Shown: positions 29,852-41,240, counted from the first letter of the stretch. The stretch: 49,383 bases of DNA from Prorocentrum cordatum (GCA_963575745.1 CAUYUJ010000353.1:65649-115031); one strand, 5' to 3'. The notes: generated by a model from the letters alone, not told the origin. Numbers and translations are program-made.

Positions 29852-30004
29852 TAGTCCTACCACGCAATGTTCTTAGAACCTAAAAATACCATGTTCTTAG
29901 AACATTAACCCGATGTGATAAAAACAAAACAGACTCCGCCAGAAATGTTCCAAGAACATTTCGTGGAAACCATTAAATGTTCTTAGAACATTGCTTGGGG
30001 GCTA
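29852..30004. mobile_element. MITE family M4 with four TTCTTAGAA-type palindromes, copy 1
   Basis: Ends TAGTCCTACCACGCAATGTTC and, inverted, TAGCCCCCAAGCAATGTTC, with TA on both sides (29850-29851, 30005-30006). Inside, AATGTTCTTAGAACATT-type near-palindromes occur at about 29866, 29892, 29945 and 29976. The whole 153 bp is partly self-complementary. The duplicated segment carries an identical copy at 38477-38629. There is no coding capacity. Family assignment is less certain than for M1 because the only second copy is within the duplication. Confidence 0.6.
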
Positions 30005-30373
30005 TAGGCGAGCCAGGACGCTTCGCCACTGCTTGAGGGGGGGAGCGGGGGTCTGGCTCCAAACCTCTGCTTGGTGCGGCGGTTTGCCAGAGAGTGCTGC
30101 CTCTGGGAGAGCCTCCACCGGCTCGGAACGGGCGCCCCCCAGAACAGCCAAGATCTGCTCGGGGGGGGGGGAGGAGGGGGAGTGCGAGGGCCCGCGCCGA
30201 TCGGCAAAACAGTGAAGATAAAACGATGACAAGGAAGCTGCGTGCTGCCGCCTGTGCTCCCCCGCCCCGGCCCATTCTCTCCCCCGAGCCTCCGCCGCTC
30301 TCGGGGCGGCCGCGCGCGCGCTTTCTTCTGCCCGCGCCGCGGGCCTTCGCAGAGCAGGCGCCGGTTGGCGCCG
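30005..30373. other. unassigned sequence
   Basis: GC-rich with several C and G homopolymers. Open frames of 141-300 codons run through on the minus strand, but they extend from the adjacent triplet repeat and show no domain. Confidence 0.35.
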
Positions 30374-30376
30374 CTG

Positions 30377-30596
30377 CTGGTGGGCTTGTTTTCCACCGCC
30401 ACCACCATATGCAGGAGGGGGAGGGGGTCCTCCTACTCCTCCTCCTCCTCCTCCTCCTCCTCCTCCTCCTCCTCCTCCTCCTCCTCCTCCTCCTCCTCTT
30501 CGTCCTCCTCCTCCTCCTCCTCCTCCTCCTCCTCCTCTTCGTCCTCCTCTTCGTCCTCCACCTTCTGGTAGTGGTGGTGGAGAACAGGCCCATCAG
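30377..30596. mobile_element. TIR element with (CCT)n core, copy 2
   Basis: Left end 30377-30408 is identical to the left end at 2085-2116. The right end (30565-30596) ends GGAGAACAGGCCCATCAG. Between them is a CCT tract with CTTCGT interruptions. CTG stands immediately outside both ends (30374-30376, 30597-30599), a candidate 3-bp target duplication different from the ACT of copy 1. The outer ~20 bp of the TIRs are best conserved. Confidence 0.75.
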
Positions 30597-31009
30597 CTGC
30601 AGTGCGCGCCCTGGCTCGTCCCAGCCTGCCCGCCCTGCACTGTCCCTGTCGGCTGCTGTCACTTTCCGCGCCCGGGGCCAAGCTGTACAATTACACCAAA
30701 AGGAACAAAAACAATCAGTGGATGGTTTGATCGGTAAAAGAGATCGACCGGGAACCCGTGAACCTGGATCCCACCGAAATCGGCCCGGAACCGATAGACA
30801 GGAACCCGGGAACCCCGAACGGGGAACCTGGGAACCCAGCCGGCCACCAAAATCAGAGGGGCACTTTCGCCACATCTTTCAATTTCCGCTAGAACCCCTT
30901 TAGTGCAAGCGCTGACTGGGGAATGTTGCTCACCTTCGGAGTAACCGAGAGAGGCATTTAGAACCCCCCCCAACAAGGGGTGACAAACTATTATCATCCC
31001 TACTGGAAT
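30597..31009. other. unassigned sequence with GGAACC repeats
   Basis: From about 30765 to 30840 the phrase GGGAACC(C/T) recurs with CGGAACCG variants. No gene is recognised. Confidence 0.35.
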
Positions 31010-31220
31010 GATCCCGCACTGCACTATTTCCGGTGTACTGCCTCGGTGTGCTAGGATCCGTGTTCTGGGATCGGTGTGCTGAGATGTGTCGGACGGAATG
31101 GGATGTGCGCTGGGGGCTGGGATGTGTGCTGTGATGTGCTGGAATACGCGCTGGCCGAGGCCCCCCTGGGTGTGCTGGAATTCGTGCTGGCATGTGTCGG
31201 TGTGCGCTGCAGGTTCTGGG

Positions 31221-31255
<35 letters not shown>

Positions 31256-31735
31256 TGTGCTGTGATGTGCCGGGATTCGTGCTGGGAGGTGTGCTGGGCG
31301 TGCTGTGATGTGTGGGTACGCTGTGGAGCGCTGCGATATGTGTTGGCCGTGGCCCGCCGGGGTGTGCTCGGTGCTGGGGTGTGCCGGTGTACCGACCTGT
31401 GCTGGGCTCGGTGTGCTGAGACGTGTGGACGCCCCCGGTGTACTGGGAGGTGTGCTGGGTGTGTGGTGGACCGTGCCCCCCTGGGTGTTCTGGGATGTGC
31501 GCTGGGAAGACTCAGTGTACTGTACCGACTCGGTGTGCTGGGATGCGTGACGTCCGTGGACCCCCTGGGACTGCTGGGCTGCCTTCTCGGTGTGCTGCGA
31601 TGTGCGGACGTGCCCGGCTGTGCGCTGGGGGTGCCAGGATGCGTGGGTGTGCTGTTTTGTGCTGGGGTACGTGCCGGGATACGTGCTGGGTGTGCTGGGA
31701 TGTGTGGTTGTGCTGTGCTGTGCTGCGATATGGCG
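31010..31735. repeat. TGTGCTGGGATGTG minisatellite with (GT)n
   Basis: Degenerate units of about 16-20 bp close to GGTGTGCTGGGATGTG over some 700 bp, with a pure GT run at about 31220-31255. Cys/Val-rich plus frames and His/Thr/Gln-rich minus frames of up to 386 codons are translations of this repeat. Confidence 0.85.
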
Positions 31736-31904
31736 CCGACATCGAGCTGCCCACGGGCCAGGCCTCCGTCGGTCCCCTTTCGATCGATATCCCCCTACAG
31801 TGTGGGACCCTTTAATCATCTTGCGAATCCCTAATCCGATCTCCGATTTCCGGTCGGCTTGTCACCGGCAACTTGTCGTTTCTCCCCGATACAGATACCG
31901 ATGC

Positions 31905-32222
31905 CGGTACCCTCCTCCTCCTCCTCCTCCTCCTCCTCGTCGTCCTCCTCCTCCTACTATCCCCCTTCCTCTTCCTCCTCCTCTTCCTCCTCCTCCTCTT
32001 CAACCTCCCCAGGCCCCCGACGTCGTCATTTTGTTCACAGCACCGATCCCCAACCAGCTTTTCATACTGAATAATTTTGACGGTCCCGAGGCCTGGTAAG
32101 GTCCCCCCAGAGGCCGAAAATAGTGAAAAGCATCCCGTCGTGCTTTACTCGCAACGTGAAGGGGTCTGGGTCCTCCTCCTCTTCCTCCTCCTCCTCCTCC
32201 TCGTCCTCCTCATTCTCCTCTC
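31905..32222. repeat. (CCT)n tracts (31911-32010 and 32172-32222)
   Basis: Two CCT tracts separated by about 160 bp of unassigned sequence that includes GACGTCGTCATTTTG. Confidence 0.85.
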
Positions 32223-32255
32223 CCAGAGCCCTTATCTTCTTGATCCTCGGCGACG

Positions 32256-32392
32256 TCGGCGACGCTGGAAGATGCGTCGGCGACGTCGGCGATGCGTCGG
32301 CGATGCGTCGGCGACGCCGGCGTGGAGAAACTCGGGCTCCACCTCCGACCCATCTGCTCGGACCCCTATCTAGGAGGCCTAGACTTCCAGAG
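32256..32392. repeat. TCGGCGA hairpin-rich dispersed module, copy 2
   Basis: Repeated GCGTCGGCGA and GACGTCGGCGA units ending GCGTCGGCGACGCCGG, then CTCGGACCCC and GGAGGCCTAGACTTCC. It shares the order of parts with 838-1010. Confidence 0.6.
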
Positions 32393-32437
32393 CCCTTCCT
32401 CCTCCTCCTCCTCCTTCTCCTCCTCCTCCTCCTCCTC

Positions 32438-32537
32438 NNNNNNNNNNNNNNNNNNNNNNNNNNNNNNNNNNNNNNNNNNNNNNNNNNNNNNNNNNNNNNN
32501 NNNNNNNNNNNNNNNNNNNNNNNNNNNNNNNNNNNNN
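32438..32537. other. assembly gap, exactly 100 N
   Basis: A run of exactly 100 N, the usual placeholder for a gap of unknown size. The left edge is (CCT)n and the right edge is (GGA)n, opposite strands of the same triplet. Confidence 0.99.
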
Positions 32538-32551
32538 GGAGGAGGAGGAGG

Positions 32552-34088
32552 CTGGCGAATGTGGAGTTTACCCCGTCCCGGCTTCCTCATGATGATGGTG
32601 ATGTTCAAGGCTCTACCTGTACCCCCTTAAACTCCCGAACAAGAAGGACCCCCTGGAATTCCCGGTCACGTCGTTCGTTCGTTCATGATGATGATGCTCC
32701 TCAGCGCCCACTCGCTCCAGTAGCCCCAGCTCTCCCGGAGGAGGCCGAGGAAGCACGAGCTGAGGAGGAGGCGGCTAAGGAGGAGGAGGAGGAGGGCGAG
32801 GAGGTTGAGGAGGTTGAGGAGGAAGCTAAAGAGGTGGAGGAAGGTGATTTGCAGCTAATCCGGCAGGCTGTGCGCCTGCTCACCCACGATCCTTTCTCTG
32901 CCAGGGCGAAGAAAGGGTGCAGGGAGGCCCTTATTGCGGCCAAGCGCATTCGGGATAAAGCTGATAAATCCGCCTTCCGGGAACAGCAGGCAGGTTTCAT
33001 GAAGTGGCTGCGCGACAGCTTGCAGGGTGGTTCTCGCTGGGCGCACTGGCACACAACGCACTGGGGGCATCCTCCGGCAGAAGCGCAGCATGAGCAGGAT
33101 GAGGATGGGCAGCTCGAAGGAGGGATGCAGGCGGCAGTGCAGAGGAAGCAGGGGCGCTGGGAAGGTTTCTGGCAGGCATCCCCGGAGCGCCCCATGGAGC
33201 AACAGTGGTGGCAGGAGTTCAGAGAGGCAGCGGAGGCTGAGAGACGTGAGCTCCCCCCGCTGACCCTGGATTCTTTATCCACTATCTGTGGCAGCTTCAA
33301 GAAGCAGCTGGGCATGGGGGTGGATCAGTGGCACCCCTCACTCTGGAAATCTCTCCCGCCAGGGGCGCTGGAAGAAATTCTGGAGATTATCATTGGCATC
33401 GAAGAGGAGCTAGCGTGGCCAGCCCCCATGCTTGTAAATGAGATTGGTCTCCACCCCAAGCCGCCTCCACAAGGAGGGGACAGGCCAATTGCTCGCACGC
33501 AGACCCTGTATCGCGTGTGGGGGAGGCTTCGGAAAGAGCCCGTGGTATCCTGGGAGGCTGCGAAGGCGGGCTTTTGGGATTGTGCTGTGCGTAATTCCAG
33601 TGCGTTGCGAGCCGGGCTCCTGCGGGCCCTCAAAGTTGAAATAGGTCGGCTTCGACTGGGCACAGGCCATGATAGACTGCGAGAAGTTCTACGACACGTT
33701 AAAGCCTTTCTTCATCTTCTATTACGGCCGTGCCTTAGGCTACCCATTAACTGTTATGTACTTGGGGATGTCAATGCATATGGCTGACCGTGTCATTACA
33801 GTGCAAGGTGCAGCTCCCGATTTTATCCAGATATCGACTTCGATATTGGCAGGCTGTGTTCAGAGTGTAGCGTGGAGTCGAGCGTATCTGCACGATATGC
33901 TTCGCGAAACACATGCCCGTTATCTTCCACGAGGGCTGATGCAGGAACCGCACCGAGGTCTTCGTCCATTGGAGGTTCAGACCTGGGTGGATGACACAGC
34001 TTTGCAGGTATTGGGGAATGCGCGGGATGTAGTCAGACAGTGCTCCGAAGCTCTGATCCACCTATTCCGTCGCATGCAAGGACAATAA
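32552..34088 (+). pseudogene. LINE-like reverse transcriptase, copy 2, N-terminal segment
   Basis: Same domains as 23863-25398: motif 0, motif 2, motif A, motif B and WVDD. One extra T at about 33645 (ATAGGTCGGC against ATAGGCGGC) breaks the frame just before motif A (DWAQAMIDCEKFYDTL). The protein resumes in the next frame and ends at the same TAA (34086-34088). Substitutions such as CGTGAG for TGTGAG near 33245 are scattered along it. Confidence 0.75.
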
Positions 34089-36183
34089 CTGAGGATTTCA
34101 GGTAAGACAGTTTTGTTAGCTAGCCAACCCAAGCTCGTTCAGCAGATTGCTGCCAATGTCCAGGCAGGTTGTGGCATCAACCTGAAATGTGTCACTGCCT
34201 CTCGCGACTTAGGAATCGATTTTTCGAGTAAGAGGCGTAGCACCGTCACGGTCCAGGGTCGGCTTAAGAAAGCCTCTGCTCGTGCTCGTCGCATAAAGGG
34301 TTTAATCAAAGCCAACCGCACGGCGAAACGCTTGGCCCGCACTGGTTTTAAACCCCAGGCCTCGTGGGGCCTGGCAGGGCAGGGAGCTGCCCCCACCACC
34401 CTTCTGAAGATCAGAAGCCAGATAGCCTCCATGAGGGGCGTGCAACGTCATGGAGGATGCGCCACAGTAGCGCTCCGTTTAGGGTTTACCCAGCTAGATG
34501 ATCCATTAGTGTTTGGCCGCCTCGACTTGGTCAAGTCTTGGTTGGAAGTGGCGCCGCAAGTAGGCTGGGCCACGCCGTGTCTTTCCAATGCGTGGGCATG
34601 CTGCCGGCGCGCCATAGCGAATGCTAAGTCTCCATGGTGTAAAGTGAAGGGCCCCATGGAGGCCTTGATGGCGGTGCTACTCCAACTTGGCTGGGATCCT
34701 GTGAGCCCGTACAAGTGGCTCGACGATTGCAGGACAGGTGTATTTTCTTGCCCCGGAGCTTTCCACCGACCAGCGCACCCCCTTTTACCTTGAGCCCGCT
34801 AGGGGCAGCCCCCAGGGATGGAGGCAGTGCGTTTTGGCGGAGGTGGAGGGGGCGCTGGAGCAGAAGGTGTGGGAGCAGCATGCGTCTCAGCATTTCTGTG
34901 GGGCAGGTTTAGAATTCGGGTGTGACCTCACTCCTCTCCGCCGCCACCTCGCGAGGTTGAGGTCTAAGGGGGAGGCCAGTTTGGCAGCCGTCCTCGAGAT
35001 GGTGGCCACAGGCGCCCTTTGGCCCGCCACGAGGCGCGCTCCCCAGGCCCCCGTCGGGTCTGAGGAGAGGCGTTGCCGGCGGTGTGGGCAGGAGGAGGAG
35101 GATCTTTTTCACCAGATGTGGAGCTGCCCCTGCAACCCCCCTCTCTCTCCTGAGGACCTCCCCCTTGCCCTGGAAGCCCGTGAGAAACATGCCGAGTTCC
35201 CATGTTTTTGGCTCCGCGGTTTGACTCCTGTTTTATGGGTCCACGACTTGGTCGATTCGTGGCCGGAGGGCCAGGCCAATTTTGAAGGAGCATTCGATGC
35301 AGGAGGGCGCGTGCCCTTAGGCGCTGATGATCGGGTCGGGTCGGACGGGAGTGGGGGGGATTGTACTGACGATAAGCGCCTCCGTCGTTGCGGATGGGGT
35401 TGCGCCATTGTCCAGGGAGGCCATGTGGTAGGCAGAGCGTACGGCACCCTCCCAGGACGGATCCAGACGGTTCCCCTAGCGGAGCTGGTCGGTATCACCG
35501 TAGCTTTGCAACGCACTAGTGGTGAATGTCATTTTGTGCTCGACTGCCAGAGTGTGATTGATGGGATTCGTCATGGACCCCAATGGAAGCACGAGGCTAA
35601 TTCGGCTGCGTGGCTCGATTTCTGGGAGGCCTATGAAGGCCATCCAGGGCCGTGCCAATTTAAAAAGGTAAAGTCCCACCTCGAAGAAGGGGATGTGGGG
35701 GTCCACATTACCCGGGAAGATTTTACCGCCAACCAGGCCGCGGATGAGTGTGCAAGTGAAGGGGCGCGCATGGCCAGGCTCCCACAGCATATCATCCAGC
35801 AGGTAATCGACATAGATAATAAAGCAGTCCGCGTGCAGAGGCGCCTGACAGAAGTCGCTCTGCAAGTGGCTATCCAGACCCCATCCCTATACTCGGCCAC
35901 CTCTAGAGCTGATCGTGTGGCCCGCAGTCGAGCGTCCAGGGCCCAGCGTCAATCGAACGTTGAGCAAGCACTGCAGGAGACCACACACAGCGTGATCGAG
36001 AAGGGGGGTATAAATTGTGTATTGTCTGCCGCGGGCGCCCTACCAAAGAGTGTGGGACGCTGGAGTGGCTTGCCTCGCTTTGCCCAGGTCGGCCGCACCA
36101 GATCCATCAGAGCCACGATGTGTCTTGTACACGTGAACTCTGGTGGTGTCGCAAGTGTGGGGCTTACAGCAGTGCGAAGATAA
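34089..36183 (+). pseudogene. LINE-like element copy 2: thumb, zinc knuckle and complete RNase H
   Basis: Thumb region as in copy 1, then one extra T at about 34728 (GACGATTGCAGG) shifts the frame. From 34738 one uninterrupted frame of 481 codons carries the CCHC knuckle (RRCRRCGQ), GSDGSGGD, AELVGITVALQ, FVLDCQSVIDGI, KKVKSHLEEGD and NQAADECASEGARMA. All four RNase H acidic positions (D, E, D, D) are therefore present. This is the best-preserved RNase H of the two copies. In LINEs this domain removes RNA from the RNA-DNA hybrid during target-primed reverse transcription. Confidence 0.75.
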
Positions 36184-36320
36184 GCGCAGGGTTGCAAGGC
36201 ACCTGCCACCGCCCAACAGACTGGGGCAAGAAGGTGCTGTCCAAACTCATGGATGGCCGCCTCCCCCCAGGTCTGAAGACCTGGCCAGACGAGCTTGGCA
36301 AGGGGCTGGGTGCAGGGTAG
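36015..36320 (+). pseudogene. LINE-like element copy 2: C-terminal Cys/His module
   Basis: A frameshift at the G run near 36005 (shared with copy 1) separates this from RNase H. MCIVCRGRPTKECG is followed by CPGRPHQIHQSHDVSC and WWCRKCG, then SAGLQGTCHRPTDWGKK and a Gly/Leu-rich end. The Cys and His spacing suggests a zinc-binding terminal module. I believe similar ends occur on other dinoflagellate LINE proteins but cannot verify it here. Stop at 36318-36320. Confidence 0.55.
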
Positions 36321-36382
36321 TTTCACGCGCGCGCGCCGTCCCTCCGCGTCATGTGCGGACTTGGGGACTTGGAGTGTGCGCC

Positions 36383-36570
36383 AGGAGGAGGAGGAGGAGG
36401 AGGAGGAGGAGGAGGAGGAGGAGGAGGAGGAGGAGGTAGGAGGAGTGAGGAGGAGAAGAGGAGGAGGAGGATGGAGGAGAGGAGGCAGGAGGAGAATGAG
36501 GAGGAGGAGGAGGAGGAGGAGGAGGAGGAGGAGGAGGAGGAGGAGGAGGAGGAGGAGGAGGAGGAGGAGG
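36383..36570. repeat. (GGA)n tract, right flank of LINE copy 2
   Basis: Purine repeat beginning directly after GCGCC, as at 27721, but with a different internal arrangement and length. Confidence 0.95.
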
Positions 36571-36767
36571 CCGCCCGACTGCCCCTGGGCTGGCGCGCAT
36601 CGGCTCTCCGGCCTTCGCTGGCCTGCGCGGCTGCTCGCCTGCGCGGGGGGGCGGCCCCTGCCCGCCGCCGCGGGGCCCTCCACGGTCGACCCTACGGGCT
36701 CTCGAGGGCGCGGGCGAGGGGGTCAGCCCGAGGGGGCGCGGCTCCTGGGGTCGGGGTCCCCGCCTCG

Positions 36768-37420
36768 GCGGTGGACAAACCTCCCTGTAGTACAAGTAAA
36801 CCACTCGGGCGTTGGCAGGACGGGGTTTAGTGGAGCCTGGTCTAGTAATCTGTACCGGGGGCGCCCCCCCGTCGCATTTCCACCAACCGGAACTGCCGTC
36901 ACCCGAAAAAACACCAGTTACGGCAAACCCGGTTTAATGAATCTGGCCAAGTCGAAGGCCCCGGGGCCCTACCACTAGCTGGGTCCCCTTACCCGGGGTC
37001 CTGGCCATATCCGATCGGCGGTGGACAAACCTCCCTTTAGCAAACCACCCCCTAGCGAAAACGGCCCAGGGCCGAAACCGACGGACCTGGACCGGCAACA
37101 ATGACGGCCGCGACGCCCCCCCGCGAACCGAGAACGGACAATTCGAGGAGGAGGAGGAGGAGGAGGAGGAGGAGGAGGAGGAGGAGCACGAGGAGGAGGA
37201 GGAGGAGGAGGAGGAGGGAGAAGGAGGGGAGGAGGACCGAGGGAGGAGGAGGAGGAGGAGAACGAGGAGGAGGAGGAGAGAGGAGGAGGAGGAGGAGGAG
37301 GGAGGAAGGAGGGAGATGGAGGAGGAAGGAGGAGGAGGAGGAGGAGGGGAGGAGGAGGAGGAGGTGGGGGGGAGGAGGAGGAGGAGGGGGGAGGGTAGGA
37401 GGTCTAGCAACCTCCGACCG
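36768..37420. repeat. dispersed repeat R2 interrupted by (GGA)n, second copy
   Basis: Counterpart of 28123-28795 within the duplicated segment. The embedded GGA tract (37146-37395) is rearranged and about 20 bp shorter than in copy 1, while the flanking repeat is essentially unchanged. Confidence 0.7.
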
Positions 37421-38476
37421 CCGCCCAGTCGTGTGGAGAGGGTGCCGCGGTCCTGCTGTGAGGTCGGGCATGCCCCCCTACAGGCGGTCTGCGGACGAAA
37501 AACATCAAAAGTCAACACATATCAAACAATACGCAGAAATACTAGAAGAATCGTCCCCAGACATTTTTTCGACCATTCTTGAATCTTCCTCCTGTAGAGG
37601 GACACGCCCGACTCATGTCACCCTACAGGCGGATTGTGGACGAAAAACATCAAAAGTCAACACATACTAAACAATACACCCTGCGAAATGCTTAAGAAAT
37701 CATGGGTCAAGAAATTCACAGTCTCAGAATTTGAATAACCCCCCCAGTTTCTACCAAAAAGTTAGGTTCTCCATGGAAGCAATCAGAGTAATCGAGACTC
37801 TGGCCGAAACCTTACGTCTTCTTAAGCATCGCCTAGGGTGGACGCACACGTACCAGAAGAATCGCCCCCAGACTTTTTTTCGACCACTCTTGAATCTCTG
37901 CAGAAGGACACAAGGGCTCCTAACTTCGCGCTTCGCGCTGCGCGAAGCGCGAAGTGCGAATAACTTCGCGCTCTCGCGCCACCTCCCAGGGGAGAAGTGG
38001 AGGGTGAGGAGGAATCGGAGCCGAACCGCGAAGCGCGAAGCGCGAATAACTTCGCGCCCTCGAGGGCGCCCTTGAGGACACGCCCGACTCACGTAAGCCT
38101 GCTGGGCCCTTGGGCGGCGCAGTCGCGCCGTCACCGTGCAGCGCGCGCCCCCCCCCCCGCTCCCCTCGGCCGCGCGGGCGGGGCGCGAGGGCGCCGTCGC
38201 CGGCAGCGGCCGTGAAGGTGAGCGTTATTGTTTTTGTTTTTGTTGTTTTTGTTGTTGTTGTTGCTGTTGTTGTTTGTTGTTGTTGATGTTGTTGTTGCTG
38301 TTGTTGTTGCTGTTGTTGTTGTTGTTGTTGTTGTTGCTGTTTTTGTTTTTGTTTTTGTTGTAGTTGTTGTTGTTGTTGTTGTTGTTGTTGCTGTTGTTTT
38401 TTGTTTATGAATCGGCGTTTCGGCATTGGGCGGACAAAAAGGGGTTGCGCAGGGACCGACCGTCCCGGCATTCCTA

Positions 38477-38629
38477 TAGTCCTACCACGCAATGTTCTTA
38501 GAACCTAAAAATACCATGTTCTTAGAACATTAACCCGATGTGATAAAAACAAAACAGACTCCGCCAGAAATGTTCCAAGAACATTTCGTGGAAACCATTA
38601 AATGTTCTTAGAACATTGCTTGGGGGCTA
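38477..38629. mobile_element. MITE family M4, second copy
   Basis: Identical to 29852-30004 as far as I can read, with the same TA flanks (38475-38476, 38630-38631). It is part of the duplicated segment and so is not an independent insertion. Confidence 0.6.
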
Positions 38630-39001
38630 TAGGCGAGCCAGGACGCTTCGCCACTGCTTGAGGGGGGGAGCGGGGGTCTGGCTCCAAACCTCTGCTTGGT
38701 GCGGCGGTTTGCCAGAGAGTGCTGCCTCTGGGAGAGCCTCCACCGGCTCGGAACGGGCGCCCCCCAGAACAGCCAAGATCTGCTCGGGGGGGGGGGAGGA
38801 GGGGGAGTGCGAGGGCCCGCGCCGATCGGCAAAACAGTGAAGATAAAACGATGACAAGGAAGCTGCGTGCTGCCGCCTGTGCTCCCCCGCCCCGGCCCAT
38901 TCTCTCCCCCGAGCCTCCGCCGCTCTCGGGGCGGCCGCGCGCGCGCTTTCTTCTGCCCGCGCCGCGGGCCTTCGCAGAGCAGGCGCCGGTTGGCGCCGCT
39001 G

Positions 39002-39206
39002 CTGGTGGGCTTGTTTTCCACCGCCACCACCATATGCAGGAGGGGGAGGGGGTCCTCCTACTCCTCCTCCTCCTCCTCCTCCTCCTCCTCCTCCTCCTCC
39101 TCCTCTTCGTCCCTCCTCCTCCTCCTCCTCCTCCTCCTCCTCCTCTTCGTCCTCCTCTCTTCGTCCTCCACCTTCTGGTAGTGGTGGTGGAGAACAGGCC
39201 CATCAG
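39002..39206. mobile_element. TIR element with (CCT)n core, duplicate of copy 2
   Basis: Same TIRs and CTG flanks (38999-39001, 39207-39209) as 30377-30596. Only the CCT core differs, being about 15 bp shorter. It is part of the duplicated segment. Confidence 0.75.
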
Positions 39207-39619
39207 CTGCAGTGCGCGCCCTGGCTCGTCCCAGCCTGCCCGCCCTGCACTGTCCCTGTCGGCTGCTGTCACTTTCCGCGCCCGGGGCCAAGCTGTACAA
39301 TTACACCAAAAGGAACAAAAACAATCAGTGGATGGTTTGATCGGTAAAAGAGATCGACCGGGAACCCGTGAACCTGGATCCCACCGAAATCGGCCCGGAA
39401 CCGATAGACAGGAACCCGGGAACCCCGAACGGGGAACCTGGGAACCCAGCCGGCCACCAAAATCAGAGGGGCACTTTCGCCACATCTTTCAATTTCCGCT
39501 AGAACCCCTTTAGTGCAAGCGCTGACTGGGGAATGTTGCTCACCTTCGGAGTAACCGAGAGAGGCATTTAGAACCCCCCCCAACAAGGGGTGACAAACTA
39601 TTATCATCCCTACTGGAAT

Positions 39620-39830
39620 GATCCCGCACTGCACTATTTCCGGTGTACTGCCTCGGTGTGCTAGGATCCGTGTTCTGGGATCGGTGTGCTGAGATGTGTC
39701 GGACGGAATGGGATGTGCGCTGGGGGCTGGGATGTGTGCTGTGATGTGCTGGAATACGCGCTGGCCGAGGCCCCCCTGGGTGTGCTGGAATTCGTGCTGG
39801 CATGTGTCGGTGTGCGCTGCAGGTTCTGGG

Positions 39831-39865
<35 letters not shown>

Positions 39866-40345
39866 TGTGCTGTGATGTGCCGGGATTCGTGCTGGGAGGT
39901 GTGCTGGGCGTGCTGTGATGTGTGGGTACGCTGTGGAGCGCTGCGATATGTGTTGGCCGTGGCCCGCCGGGGTGTGCTCGGTGCTGGGGTGTGCCGGTGT
40001 ACCGACCTGTGCTGGGCTCGGTGTGCTGAGACGTGTGGACGCCCCCGGTGTACTGGGAGGTGTGCTGGGTGTGTGGTGGACCGTGCCCCCCTGGGTGTTC
40101 TGGGATGTGCGCTGGGAAGACTCAGTGTACTGTACCGACTCGGTGTGCTGGGATGCGTGACGTCCGTGGACCCCCTGGGACTGCTGGGCTGCCTTCTCGG
40201 TGTGCTGCGATGTGCGGACGTGCCCGGCTGTGCGCTGGGGGTGCCAGGATGCGTGGGTGTGCTGTTTTGTGCTGGGGTACGTGCCGGGATACGTGCTGGG
40301 TGTGCTGGGATGTGTGGTTGTGCTGTGCTGTGCTGCGATATGGCG
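39620..40345. repeat. TGTGCTGGGATGTG minisatellite, second copy
   Basis: Counterpart of 31010-31735 at a constant offset of 8610. No difference was noticed between the two, which is notable for a minisatellite expected to vary in unit number. Confidence 0.85.
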
Positions 40346-41005
40346 CCGACATCGAGCTGCCCACGGGCCAGGCCTCCGTCGGTCCCCTTTCGATCGATAT
40401 CCCCCTACAGTGTGGGACCCTTTAATCATCTTGCGAATCCCTAATCCGATCTCCGATTTCCGGTCGGCTTGTCACCGGCAACTTGTCGTTTCTCCCCGAT
40501 ACAGATACCGATGCCGGTACCCTCCTCCTCCTCCTCCTCCTCCTCCTCGTCGTCCTCCTCCTCCTACTATCCCCCTTCCTCTTCCTCCTCCTCTTCCTCC
40601 TCCTCCTCTTCAACCTCCCCAGGCCCCCGACGTCGTCATTTTGTTCACAGCACCGATCCCCAACCAGCTTTTCATACTGAATAATTTTGACGGTCCCGAG
40701 GCCTGGTAAGGTCCCCCCAGAGGCCGAAAATAGTGAAAAGCATCCCGTCGTGCTTTACTCGCAACGTGAAGGGGTCTGGGTCCTCCTCCTCTTCCTCCTC
40801 CTCCTCCTCCTCGTCCTCCTCATTCTCCTCTCCCAGAGCCCTTATCTTCTTGATCCTCGGCGACGTCGGCGACGCTGGAAGATGCGTCGGCGACGTCGGC
40901 GATGCGTCGGCGATGCGTCGGCGACGCCGGCGTGGAGAAACTCGGGCTCCACCTCCGACCCATCTGCTCGGACCCCTATCTAGGAGGCCTAGACTTCCAG
41001 AGCCC

Positions 41006-41240
41006 TTCCTCCTCCTCCTCCTCCTTCTCCTCCTCCTCCTCCTCCTCCTCTACCTCTTCCTCCTTCCTCCTCCTCCTCCTACCTCCTACTCCTCCTCCTC
41101 CTCCTGCGGGTCCTCCTCCTATCCTCCTCCTCCTACTCCTTACTCCTCATCTCCTATCCTCCTCCTACTCCTCCTCCTCCTCTCCTCCTCCTCCTCCTAC
41201 TCCTCCTCCTCCTCCTCCTCCTCCTCCTCCTCGTTCTCCA
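41006..41240. repeat. (CCT)n tract extending beyond the duplication
   Basis: Starts as in copy 1 (32396) and continues past the point where copy 1 meets the gap, with CTACC, CTATC and CTGCGGG interruptions. Confidence 0.95.

Larger units (their letters stand above)
23863..32437. repeat. 8.6-kb duplicated segment, copy 1
   Basis: Aligns in direct order with 32552 to about 41050. The offset starts at 8689, shifts to 8690 at 24951 and 8691 at about 26037, then falls to 8645, 8625 and 8610 across GGA and CCT tracts of unequal length. Much of 28800-32400 appears identical to its partner. The LINE portion differs by scattered substitutions and single-base indels. Copy 1 ends exactly at the N gap. 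Confidence 0.95.
32552..41050. repeat. 8.6-kb duplicated segment, copy 2
   Basis: Direct repeat of 23863-32437. It starts 14 bp after the gap (after GGAGGAGGAGGAG) and can be followed to about 41050, where copy 1 runs into the gap. Beyond that point copy 2 continues into sequence absent from copy 1. This is dovetail geometry: the end of the left contig matches the start of the right contig. Confidence 0.95.

Noticed and set aside
31010-31735. Cys/Val-rich 252-codon and His/Gln/Thr-rich 386-codon frames
   Set aside because: Both are translations of the TGTGCTGGGATGTG minisatellite on opposite strands.
23863-41050. Genuine recent tandem duplication of a LINE-bearing segment
   Set aside because: Possible, but the copy boundaries coincide with both contig ends at a 100-N gap, which an unmerged overlap explains more simply.
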